A stretch of 64,000 bases of DNA from Calycina herbarum (Eukaryota > Ascomycota > Leotiomycetes > Helotiales > Pezizellaceae), in the NCBI GenBank assembly GCA_001414485.1, contig LLEY01000034.1, forward strand, positions 310,001-374,000, given 5' to 3'. Below the pieces are notes generated by a model. That model had not been told where the DNA came from, did no database searches, and was given only the letters and a program-made list of their open reading frames with translations. Each line of letters opens with the position of its first letter. Position 1 is the stretch's first letter. Both the position numbers and the translations under genes were made by a program. This document shows, one piece after another, positions 24,061 to 34,114 of this stretch.

Positions 24061-25208
24061 TCACTCCTCTTCTTCCTCCTCCTCATCGCTGACTTCTTCC
24101 CCAGCTTCTATAGCTTTCTGCCGTCTCTTAGTAGCACTAGCTCTCTTCCTCTCCAGTAATTTCTTCAACCCCTTCGCAACATTAAATACACCCGAAGTCC
24201 CCGACCCACAAGCAGCACAACTAGGATCCTTCCGATACCTCTTCAAAGCACATCCCTCACAAAAATAATGTCCACACCTCGTAACAATAGGATCCTTATA
24301 CTTCTCCCTACAAATAATACACGCAAACGGAATTCCCTCTAACGCGGCATCATCATCATCCGAGTCCTCTTCAACTTCTCGATTCGCAGACGCTATTTTT
24401 GTGCCTGCAACTTTTTTCCCTTTCGTGACATTCTCCCATTCTTTGTCGAGTTGCCAGCCTTGTTTGTAGTCTTCTCGTGCGTGTAGAAATTTACAGTTAT
24501 CTCCGAATCCGCAGAAGCCTGTTTGTTTGTAACTAGGTGATGGGGGAGTTAGTATTTGCCTATCAAAAAATGTCTCGGGATACGGCACAGGATAAATGCT
24601 GGGGTTCAGGAATGATTCTGGAGTGATTCAGGAGTGATTCGAGAGAAAGGAAGTGGGGGAACAGTGTCCCCATTACCTTACTCTTTGCACACATCGGGCG
24701 CGAAATCTGTTACTGTGATTGTGCGAAGATTCGTAGGTGCCTTGACAGGACCAATCGAGCGATTCGGCGCATCGGGATTCTTCTGTATAAACGTAGTCGC
24801 ATTCGCGAGACCTTTATACATCCCATCTGGCGCCGCAGATGTAGCAGGCACAGCTCTCGTGCTTCCTAATAGGTTCTTGGATGATAAAGCATTGGTGGCA
24901 TTTTCATCATACCAGTTGCTTGATTTGGTCGCGTCGTTGGAGCTTTTGATTGTGGTGCTTCGATCCGCGGTGTAATTTGAGGCCGTGAGGTCAGTGTGGA
25001 GGGCGGGATTGGACCGAGATGAGGCGGTGATTACGCCTGTGTTTTTCTTTCGGCGCTTGATTTTGCGGCCGTCTTCGTCTTCGGAGGAGGAGTAGGAGGA
25101 GGAGTCGGATGCTGGGGGTGGGGTGGCGGCGCGTTTGCGAAAGTTGGATTTGGATTTTGTGGTGCGCTTTTTGAAGATTGCCACTGGGGCAGCTTCTTCG
25201 GATTGCAT
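24061..25208 (-). CDS. CWC24: Pre-mRNA splicing factor Cwc24 (CCCH zinc finger plus RING)
   Basis: Two exons, 25208-24682 and 24532-24061, with one 149-bp intron (GTAAGG...CTAG), encode 332 residues. The splice joins K-D-Y-K-Q-T-G-F-C in frame and creates the zinc finger C-x8-C-x5-C-x3-H at about 174-193. A RING-HC finger follows at about 247-284 (CIIC...CGHYFCEGC...CAAC). The N-terminus is basic and Ser-rich, and the C-terminus ends in a Glu run. This CCCH-RING order is diagnostic of Cwc24/RNF113, a spliceosome component acting in the nucleus around activation of the Prp19-associated complex. The ATG at 25208 begins MQSEEAAPVAIFKKR; no upstream in-frame start is needed. Everything expected of the family is present. 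Confidence 0.93.
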
Positions 25209-25725
25209 TGCTGCTGCGGAGCTGATATGTAGAATAGAAATTGTTAATTCGAGGTTGATGAATCGCAATGGACTGTTTCCAAGTGTTATATGGTTGTTCA
25301 AGTGTTCAAGATTTGCAGGTGTTCAAGTCGAGGACGGGGACGAGGCTGAGTTGAATGTTGACTTTTCAGGCTCGGCTGACAAAAGTGACTTTTGGTGCCT
25401 GACAAATCGACAGGCAGCCAGGCAGGAGGAAGTTGGTGGAAGGAGAGAAGCTAAAAAGAAATGGAGCTCTCGGACTAGTCCTTCCACTTTTACACATGGG
25501 ACGCTGGTCGGTGTTAGTCGGAAGGAAGGAGCAAGGATTCCCCCGGATATTCTTTGCGCTTTCATCCTCAATCTCACAAAATTGCAAGTTAATGCGTCCT
25601 AGACGCTGTGGTCACTGTGACAATGGCCAGCTAAAGACCAGCTAAGAAGAAAAGTAAATAATACTAGTAATACTAACTCTGCGTTGGTCATTCTACTGCC
25701 TCCTCACCCAACCGATTGAATTGTT
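25209..25725. other. Spacer upstream of CWC24
   Basis: This holds the CWC24 5' region and the 3' end of a possible small minus-strand gene. Several overlapping open frames exist on both strands, but none shows a domain or consistent splice structure. Confidence 0.5.
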
Positions 25726-26040
25726 TCATGGTCGAGTTTGGGGTGCAAAAAGAGTCAGATATGCCTTGTAAACATCCCTCACTCCTCCACCAATCAGCAT
25801 CCTCCCTCCCATAAAAACATCCAAACAAGCGAGGCACGCAGAAGAGAAATCGGCAAGGCGCCGCGGGTGCAGCACATCACGCTTGTTTTTATCGAGATCG
25901 ACACGACCATCGGCCGCCTCCATCTCCTCTCCCATCGACACCTGCAACGCGATAAACCGCTGACGATATTCTCCTACGGAACCCCTCCATCTGCCTGCAA
26001 CATCCAGGCGTTGGGTGAATATCTCTTGGGTTCGCGTCAT
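25726..26040 (-). CDS. Possible small hypothetical protein
   Basis: An open frame of 104 codons starts at the ATG at 26040 (MTRTQEIFTQRL) and ends with TGA at 25728-25726. The frame stays open upstream (RGLQAIPDHELY), so a 5' exon may be missing. The amino-acid mix looks like a globular protein (HPRRLADFSSACLACLDVF, VRDVYKAYLTLFAP) and codon use resembles that of neighbouring genes. I do not recognise the family. It would be transcribed divergently from NUM1, with about 350 bp between the starts. An open plus-strand frame overlaps it and is probably a shadow. Confidence 0.4.
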   Translation of the reverse strand: MTRTQEIFTQRLDVAGRWRGSVGEYRQRFIALQVSMGEEMEAADGRVDLDKNKRDVLHPRRLADFSSACLACLDVFMGGRMLIGGGVRDVYKAYLTLFAPQTRP

Positions 26041-26386
26041 ATACAATTCATGGTCGGGAATCGCCTGCAATCCACGAACGCGCCACCACCCCCCCCCTTA
26101 GCAACCGCCCTAGAGGATCGCCAGAAATATTTAGTTGTCAACAACACAACAATACACAAAACACCTCCCAGGTACGACCTCACTGCTCCGCATCTCCTGG
26201 TACCAAGTCGTACCGTCCAGTACTGATAATTCGTCCTGTCCAGATTCGACCAAACCTTCCGACGCCCTCACCCTCATCCCGCCAATCTAACCCGGAATTG
26301 GAGGGAGCTCGTGTTCAAGAGAGGGGAGTTGGAGTAGGGCAGAGAAGAAGACGCCTAAGCAGGTGTCCCAACCTGACATCAACATC

Positions 26387-29300
26387 ATGGCGACTTCATT
26401 AGCGATGGACCACCCGTCCTTGGCCTCACAGGACATGCCACTCGATACACAGGATATGGATCCATTTTCCACAGGTTCTGCCGGCTCGAATCACCACCGG
26501 TTCTCCAATTTCGACACGAAATTATTCGCCCTGAGCCCCGCCACTTCCCCGGAGCAAGCAAAACGTGCGTTGGAAGCACACCTCAAGGAGACGGAGAAAC
26601 GTATTGAAAGTGCCTCCAAGCTCGGAAACGACCTTGTGGAACAACGAAAGGCACTCGAGGAACGATTGGTGGATGTGGAGAAGCAGCAGAGCGATTCCGA
26701 ATTATCACCAGAACTGCGCCAGAAATTGTCAGACATCGAGAAGGAATACAATGAGGTGGGTCGCGAGAGCGCCAGGGCTTTTTTGCCAAAGTCCAGGGTC
26801 TCCAGCGCTGAAATGGCTGGATCTCCGTTTGCGGGTGACAAGGTAATGAGATTCTTGCCTCCAATGTCTCAGGTTGGTACTAATGTATACAGCGCTCTCT
26901 GAGCCCTTCGAAGGGCCCTTCGAAATTTGAAAGCCAAGCTACAAACTCTCCCTCGAAACTCAGCGTACCTAGTCGAAAGCAACGAAATCAGCCATCGAAT
27001 CGCGTTCACGATATCGAATTTGCTACGGAAATCAGCACATCTCTATTATCTCAGGTGCGACATCTACAAAATCTGCTATCTGAAAAGGAAGAAGCCTTGA
27101 AGACGGTGACGTATGAAAAGTCGAAATTGGAGGTGGAGGCAGAAGGCTTCAGCCAACGCCTGAGAAGTCTCGATGAGAGCGAACATCGATACAAGGACGA
27201 GAATTGGAACTTGGAGACACAGATTCACGAGCATATGGCAGCCGCAAAGGAAGCAGCAGAACGGGAAAAGAAGTTGACTCAAACTCTGAATATAGCCCAA
27301 TTGGAGAAGAGTACCGCTCAAAAAGAGCTGGACGAAATCAAAGTCAACCATGCGAAGCTTACCGAGGACCACCAGGCTGCAGTTAAGCACCACGATGTCG
27401 AGTTGGGTAGTGCGAGACGAACCATAACAATGGCCGAGAATGAACGAGGTGCCCTGCAACGGAAAATTGAAGAATTGGCAGGTCAAAACACCGAACTCGC
27501 AAAAGCTTTTGCACACCAAAGAGGCAGACTCGAAGACCGTGAACAAGTTCGTGAACTTGGCGAGGAAGATCTCGAGACCGCTCATGATGATATTACACCT
27601 GAACATTCTCCACCACCTTCTCCGGTTAAGGGCACCCCACGTCACAGCTTATTGGAATCGGAGACTCTCAAGAGCTCATTGCACCATGCTCACCGAATGA
27701 TTCAGCAACTGAAGGGAAATATTCATCGGGAAAAGACCGAGAAGTTGGAGCTAAAACGTATGCTGCAAGATGCTCGAGATGATTTGGACGCCCGCCGAAG
27801 TGAAGGTGGAATGACATCTGCGACCAAGAGAAACCGAAAGGTTGACTCGAGAGAATTCAAAAAGCCAGCGAGACCAGGACAATTGGGTGGATTGAGAAAT
27901 AGCAGAAGCGACGTTCTTTTGGATGATCCAAACTGGGAAGAAGACAGTGGTCAACCAAGTCCAACTCGACCCAGAGCCTCCATTAACCCCCCTGCTGGAA
28001 TACCTTCATCGTACCAAGATTCGACCGACCATTTCGAGACAGCAAACGAGACGAGTGATGCAGCTTTCGAAACAGCAAATGAACGTGATACAGAAACTGA
28101 AGACTTCCAAACTGGTCACGAGGAAATGAGTGGTAGTGATGAATTAACGGAAACTGAGGGTGGCCCCGCTGTAGCTAGTAAACGACCTACGCCCCTTCAA
28201 CTTCAGCAACCAGGAAATCGCCGCTCATATCAAAGCACTGCTTCGACATCTGCTGACGAAGAATACGATTATGACGAAGTCAAGACCCCAACTGATAAAC
28301 AGCCACGCCTTCGACTTAAACTCAGCCGAGGAAACAACAGACGCTCCAGAGTTGCTAGCGAGGAGCCCTCTTTCCGAGGTAGTCCGGCAAGCTTCGCGAA
28401 CAGCAGCAGAAATGGTACTCCACAAGCAGCAGGTCAGAGCTTGTTTGCCGAGTTGGGCGATATGAGTGATGGAGACGACTCGACAATGGGAGGCACTCCA
28501 GGAGGTCGAAGTGCATTCACTTCTCCCTCTGGAACACCAGCAGCATCAAGAGCATCCTCAAGACCAGGAACTGCAAAAAATACACCGGCACCACATTCTC
28601 TTCCACCTCCAGTTCCAAAATTGCCAATGGTTGATTCTTCTATGATGACTGAGCCTTGGGAACCAGAGCCAAAGACACCAATTACTGCTGTCCCAACACT
28701 TGAAGGTGCAGCTGGAGGTGCAGTCGGCGGTCTAATTGCAGGTGCTTCGATGAGCGAGATGATGCAGAGAATGAGAGATAGCCAAGCTTCCACGGGAACA
28801 CAAGTTGAGATGGAAACTTCGCCTACTGTGGTTCAATCATCAACCGGAACACAGGTTGGAATTGAAACTTCAGATGCAGCAAGTCAATGGTATGGAGAGC
28901 AGGTTCAAACTTCAGATGCTGCCAGTCAGTGGCATGAAGAGCAGCTTAAAGACGTACCTTTGGCGACTCAAGAAAGCTTCCGGCCGATTTCAGCATCAAC
29001 CTATAGCGACAACAGTTCTCAATATGATGACCCTACAGCTATGGATGAGAAATTATCTAGCTTCCCATCTCCGCCACATTCTCGTGCCGAGACTCCACTG
29101 GTTAACCTTTCTGCAATCAAGTCAAGCCCCGCTCCTTTGACAATGTCCACAATTTATTCCGAACATGTCGAGCCAATAGAGCCCGAAGAGATTGAATCTC
29201 CAATTGTCGCTCCAGTCGTTGCTCCAATCGTCCCCGAGGTTGCACCAGCACCTGCTACTCCTATCAAGCATGTGCCCGCCCCATTAGTATTCTCGTCTCT

Positions 29301-31276
29301 TCAGTTCGTGGATACTGAGCCAATTGAGGCTCTTTCACCACGAAGCCCCAAGAGAAATGCTATGATCATTCCAAGGGATGAGTCGGATAATGAAGTTTCG
29401 TCCAAGGCAGTAGAGACTAACGATAAGCCCGCACCATCAACACCCAAAGCAAGCCTACTTGGCTCTGTCTTTGGTTGGAAATCAAACAAAACACCGTCTA
29501 CTCCTGTCATTGCCGAGGACGAAACTCGTCAATCGCCTAGTGCTTCTCCACCAGTTGAGACACCAGAGTCGCAGCGGCCATTCAAGGAATTGTCCAACAA
29601 CACCAATGAGAGATCGCCCAAGAAGGCCCGCGTTGAGACAACAGATGAGAGTTCTCAAACTTCTCTCACTGCTACACAAATTGATGAGATGCTTCGATTG
29701 GAGAGACAAGCCTCGATTATCCTTCAAGATGGTCCAAAGTCACCCACTTCTCCTACTCGTGCTCTCCATTCCGCTGTCCGATCCAGGAAATCGCAGGATA
29801 GCATTGGAAGTGTTGGCAAACCCCATGAGGCTGCTTTCGTTCCACCAAAGAGACCAACTAGTGCTACAAGCTCGAGACACGGATCGATTTCAAGCACCCA
29901 CCCGCCACTTCCTGCCGACTCCAAGCAGGTCATTGCTGCTGCGGCACAACGTACTGGTTCATCTCATGGTCCACCCGGAGCTTTGGCTGTACGCTCTGGT
30001 TCCGCCAATGGACCCTCGGGACTTGGGTCACCTAATGTTGGAAGCATGGGGCCTCCATTGTATCCTGCTTCCGCTCTCCGCAATGGTGCCTTCAGACCTC
30101 GTACACCAAGTTCTCAGCCACCGATGAGCCCATCACTCAAGGATGGTACAACGCCACGACCGATGCACTCGTCTGGTGGCATTCCGCAATCGCCTACTGG
30201 AACTGGTGCAAGATCTCGTCGATCATCAGTCTCGTCGTTTGCATCTGAACTTGACACTCGCTTCAACATCCGAGGCATGCCAATGCCTCAAGGCGTGGAT
30301 TCCAATACTGATCCTAGAATGATCAATGCCATCACTCAAACCATGATTGGTGAATATCTTTGGAAATACACCCGTAAGACAGGTCGCGGAGCAATGTCAG
30401 AAAACAGACATCGTCGTTATTTTTGGGTCCACCCATACACCAGAACTTTGTACTGGAGTGACCGAGATCCATCATCGGCAGGTAGAGCTGAACTCAAGGC
30501 GAAGAGTGTTCCAATTGAGGCTGTCAGAGTTGTGACAGATGACAACCCAATGCCACCAGGACTTCATCGTAAGAGTTTGATCATTATGACACCCGGCCGA
30601 GCCGTCAAGTTCACCGCAACAACTGGCCAGCGTCACGAGACTTGGTTCAATGCTTTATCCTACCTACTTCTCAGAACTGGTGAGGATGCAGTCGCTGATA
30701 CCCATGATCTCGCCAACGAGTCTTTGACGAGAGAAGATGTTGCAGAATTCAATCCTGGATTTGGCAATAACAAGACTCCTCGGGGTCCTGCCTCGCTTTC
30801 CTCGTACAATAGCCGTACTACCCGCAATGAGTCTCAGTCCGGACGGACTTCCATGAATGCTGCGCATAACACGAGTGCCACCCGTCCATCTATGGGAACC
30901 CTGTCACGTCTGAGTAGTTATATGATTGGAAGCTCGAGGAGTAGACATAGTATGGGTAATGGTGGGAGCATATATGAAGCTAGCGAGGTTCACGACAGCG
31001 CTGAGGATCTCCGAGAGATGATTGAGAAGCAGGATCGGGAGAGTGATAAGTTGGAGAATGTTAGGGCTTGTTGTGATGGTATGTCAACCTTCTTCCCTCT
31101 CAAGTGAAGACATTTCTAACTTGAGTCTCACAGGTAAACATGATGTTGGTCATCTGCATACTAGCTCAGCCAAAGGCCGTCATTCTCAGCAGGCTAATAG
31201 TATTGGTGCTTCGGGCTCGCGACCTGGTGGACAGAGAGCAAAGAGTCGAAATAGTGTGATGAGGCGTACGGACTAA
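26387..31276 (+). CDS. NUM1: Num1/ApsA/Mcp5-like cortical dynein anchor (PH domain)
   Basis: Three exons (26387-26842, 26893-31078, 31134-31276) encode 1594 residues. Introns are 50 and 55 bp with GTAATG/GTATGT donors. The N-terminus (about 60-115 and 190-430) is coiled coil. A long Ser/Thr/Pro-rich, acidic, low-complexity middle follows, with direct repeats such as ASTGTQVEMETS/SSTGTQVGIETS and two TSDAASQW units near 28800-28930. A C-terminal PH domain lies at about 1292-1416 (GEYLWKYTRKTGRG...RRYFWVHPYTRTLYW). This layout matches fungal Num1/ApsA, which binds membrane phosphoinositides and anchors dynein at the cortex for nuclear migration. The ATG at 26387 follows AACATC; an earlier in-frame start is not obvious. 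Confidence 0.93.
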
Positions 31277-31867
31277 AAATCTTGGTGGTTTTTGTTGCCT
31301 GTCTGCCATACATACCCCATAATCTTTGGGATTTTTCTTTTACCTTTTTTGTACTTCACGAAGTTGATGTCTTTCCTTGGTGGATTTTTTTTGTTTGTTT
31401 GTTAATGCTACTGATGCGCGATCTACGGAGAGCGTTTAACGTGTTTCTTTTTTCTGCTTTCCCTTTTTCTGTCATCGTACGACCGAGGAGACCACTCGAT
31501 ATTTTTCCTTTAAAACTCTGTTCTTTAGTAGTAATTGATGACCCCCTCTTTTTTTCTCAATTTGTTTTTGAGGGGAAGGGAATGGAATGGCAAATGGAAT
31601 GGCATAATTTCGCAAATGGCAAAAAGTCTACCTTGATGCTCTCTCCTTTTTTTTTGTGTTGATTTTGTTTGTGTATGCGTGTGACAATTGGTGTATGTGG
31701 TTGTATTCTAGTTGGTGCTTTTGGTAATGAATTGGGGATGCAGGGGGGTGGTTTGGTGAGATGGCGGCTGGGTTGGTTGCGGGAGGAGAGAATAGGGGTG
31801 TTGAATGGCTGATGGTGGGATGGTGAGAGGGGGGAGAAGGGAGGAAGGGAGCAATGTAGGTAAAATG
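31277..31867. other. NUM1 3' region
   Basis: The sequence is T-rich, with several T runs (31334-31390, 31549-31570, 31648-31656) typical of a fungal 3' UTR and terminator area. A G-rich stretch with GGGGAGAAGGG follows at 31740-31860. No gene is seen. Confidence 0.5.
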
Positions 31868-32322
31868 TTATATACATATTCTGCTTCTTCTGCTTCTGCT
31901 TCGTATTTTGTGAAGTACAACCCTTCGGCAGCATTGAAAAAGTCTCGTTTCACATTCCGATCCAGAGAAGCCGTTACGAGTGATTTCTAACAGACGCTTC
32001 CTTCCCTTTTCAGCACGCATCTTCAAAAGCCTATGCCTCCGCTCATCCTCCACCTTAGAATACTCCCTAGTAAGCGCGAACCTCCCAACTCTCGGCTCCC
32101 CTGTGACATCATCCTCCCTAATCGCTACCTCCCAAAAACACCTTTCCTCAAACGCAATCACCAAACCAAGAATAGCTTTCTCATGACAGACTTCCGCCGC
32201 GAACTCGTTCTCCCTTAACCACTTCTTATCCCTGTAGATAGAAACTGGTATTCAAATTCGAAACATACCAGGCCTTCTCAATTTATGTAACCATCTTACA
32301 GAGCTTAAATTATCCTAGACTT
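31868..32322 (-). pseudogene. Decayed small ORF of unknown function
   Basis: On the minus strand an open frame ends at 31868 and includes WLRENEFAAEVCHEKAI, FEERCFWEVAIREDD and KVEDERRHRLLKMRAEKGR, a plausible soluble helical protein. It is preceded by a good 37-bp intron-like unit (GTATGT...CTACAG, 32270-32234) that joins I-E-K-A-W to D-K-K-W. The exon upstream has TAA codons in frame just before IEKAW and after VYYESLG. No start codon therefore connects to it, and it looks like a broken gene or fragment. The family is not recognised. Confidence 0.35.
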
Positions 32323-32471
32323 TCATAGTAAACTAGCACTGTATCACCTAGTGGTATTTCACCTCGAGTTCTCTCTCGCTTAATTTCACATTCTCCTTGA
32401 GGAATTCCAAAAGGGAAGAAGTGGTATACGAAAGACAAACCATGGGCATCTGTATAAAAGCAAAAAGGAAA

Positions 32472-32569
32472 TGGAGAAGCTGGTGATCGAAACCAGGACT
32501 TCATCGAATCATATACTGTATCGGAATACAGAATGCAAACGAGGCACTCTACCACTGAGTTACATCCCC
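32472..32569 (-). tRNA. tRNA-Ala(UGC)-like gene with intron, possibly degenerate
   Basis: The minus-strand sequence starts GGGGATGTAACTCAGTGGTA (A box). It has anticodon loop TTTGCAT (UGC), an insertion of about 26 nt after the anticodon, and a B box in CTGGTTTCGATCACCAG that forms a perfect 5-bp T stem. It closes with CTTCTCC. The acceptor stem pairs except at position 6-67, and the anticodon stem has one mismatch. D-arm changes from the usual TAGC...GCGC to TAAC...GTGC look like C/T transitions. The intron location fits a nuclear tRNA intron, so it may be functional, but the mismatches leave a pseudogene possible. Confidence 0.6.
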
Positions 32570-33000
32570 GAGATTTCTCTTTTGAGATGTTGGAGGCTGC
32601 AATTATTTGTGTATAAGTTTTTGAAAGTGAATAGAAGGTCCATTTGTGTGTGGAAGATATGCAGGGAAGTGGATATAAGTATATGCAAAAGTGGGGAGTG
32701 GTGGGGATATTGTGGGCTGGAATGGGAAACGTAACTTCGGGTAAGAAGTAAAGCAGTCTGATTCCTATATTTGAAGGGTTTTGGTGTGAGCTTTTACTAC
32801 ACATAATATGTTCTTAGGGTGCTGAGAAGCTAGCTTCGCTTAGAGCCAGCGATTATTTTGAATATTTCGTTGCAGTATTAGTCTGTGAGTTTTTCACTAC
32901 TTTGTTTTGTTCCAAAAGCCTGGGTCAATTAAGACTGGTGAAAAACATCTCAATACCTTTTATGGCGTAACCATGTTCACTCAATTACCTTGTGCCGAAC
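32570..33000. other. Intergenic, ends in the 5' target duplication of the MITE
   Basis: No gene is seen. The last eight bases, TGCCGAAC (32993-33000), are the left copy of the duplication made by the element at 33001-33389. Confidence 0.6.
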
Positions 33001-33389
33001 CAGTGTATTAAACTCTACTGTACTCAATGGAATTGGTCGTTACTCATACTCTACTCTGAATTACTCTGAGTACTAGTGAGTAACGATGGTATAGGAGTGC
33101 TTATATAAATCACTTGACTATATCCCTAAAAAGAGATTTCAAATAAATATAAATGTTTCCGAGGAGAGAGAAGAAGCAAGAATAATTAGATTTAAAATTG
33201 AGTTCTTCGCTATTTAGAACTTTAGAAGTAGTTTCTCTTACAATATAAATATCACGTGTCTATTACTCTGAGTAACTACTTAGATTAATAGAGTATTTCT
33301 TCTACTATACTCAAAGAATGTGTTACTCAGACTCTACTCTATTCTACTCAGAGTAACGTTGAGTAATTGAGTAATTTGTGAATACACCG
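33001..33389. mobile_element. Non-autonomous hAT-type element (MITE), 389 bp
   Basis: The ends are inverted repeats (CAGTGTATTAAAC... and ...GTGAATACACCG). They continue as imperfect subterminal repeats rich in ACTCTGAGTA/TACTCAGAGT motifs. An exact 8-bp duplication TGCCGAAC flanks it at 32993-33000 and 33390-33397. CAGTG-type ends with 8-bp duplications are characteristic of hAT transposons. There is no coding capacity. It is AT-rich internally but not heavily RIP-mutated. Confidence 0.88.
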
Positions 33390-33397
33390 TGCCGAAC

Positions 33398-34114
33398 AAA
33401 TGGGGAGAACTGGACTTTCAACCGGAGTTGCGATAATCTGTTCAACGTACACTAAGAATCCTTAAAAGGTGAATTGACCTTACGATACTTTGCTCAAGGA
33501 ACTGTATACTTTCCAAAAAATTGCCAAGTTCTCACTCGTCAATTTTTGCCAAGATTTGAGTGGATTAAAATTCATCAACCTGTATAGTTATTTGAATATG
33601 AAGGCCGAGTTCATTCTTTTAAAGCAGTAGATTGCAATTTGCGAACAGAGAAACTAAATACAATTAATGACTAAAGGAAATTACATTCCTTTAATCACAG
33701 AGATCTGCTTCCTCAAAAGACTTTCCCCTTCAAAGTACTTTTAAATCTTGCTTTGAAAGTTCTAGTCTTTGTTGACACGCTCGCTCAAGTTCTTTTTCAT
33801 TTTTTTCTTCATCGTAGTGTGGTGCAGGTACTCCGGAGCCGACAACAAATGAGATTAAGAAATTTGCTAGCCTCAATTCGATAATGGACTATTGAATTAG
33901 GAGCCAATTCCAAAGAAACTGAAAGGAGTTCTATGACTCCGTGTTATTTCATCTTTGGCTAGAGATGCTTCTGTTTCTTAATTTTGCGTTGCTGATTGGG
34001 GCGGGAGAGATAAATCTTATTTGTGATATTTGTGCAAGGTTCTGTCAACAAAAAATGAGCTCTGTTATTCTATTCTCTTCCTGCATATTGAAGTATCTGT
34101 GTATACTACTAACG
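33398..34114. other. Intergenic between MITE and HET gene 1
   Basis: No gene is supported. Moderately AT-rich. A short frame at 33941-34204 (+) has no motif. Confidence 0.5.

Noticed and set aside
24634..25602. Several plus-strand frames over CWC24
   Set aside because: They are antisense to the confidently assigned CWC24 exons and their codon pattern mirrors that gene.
25738..26226. Plus-strand 162-codon frame upstream of NUM1
   Set aside because: It begins at TTG, not ATG, is rich in Pro/Thr/His, and overlaps a more protein-like minus-strand frame.
29459..30127. 222-codon plus-strand frame within NUM1
   Set aside because: Out-of-frame shadow of the low-complexity Ser/Pro region of the main gene.
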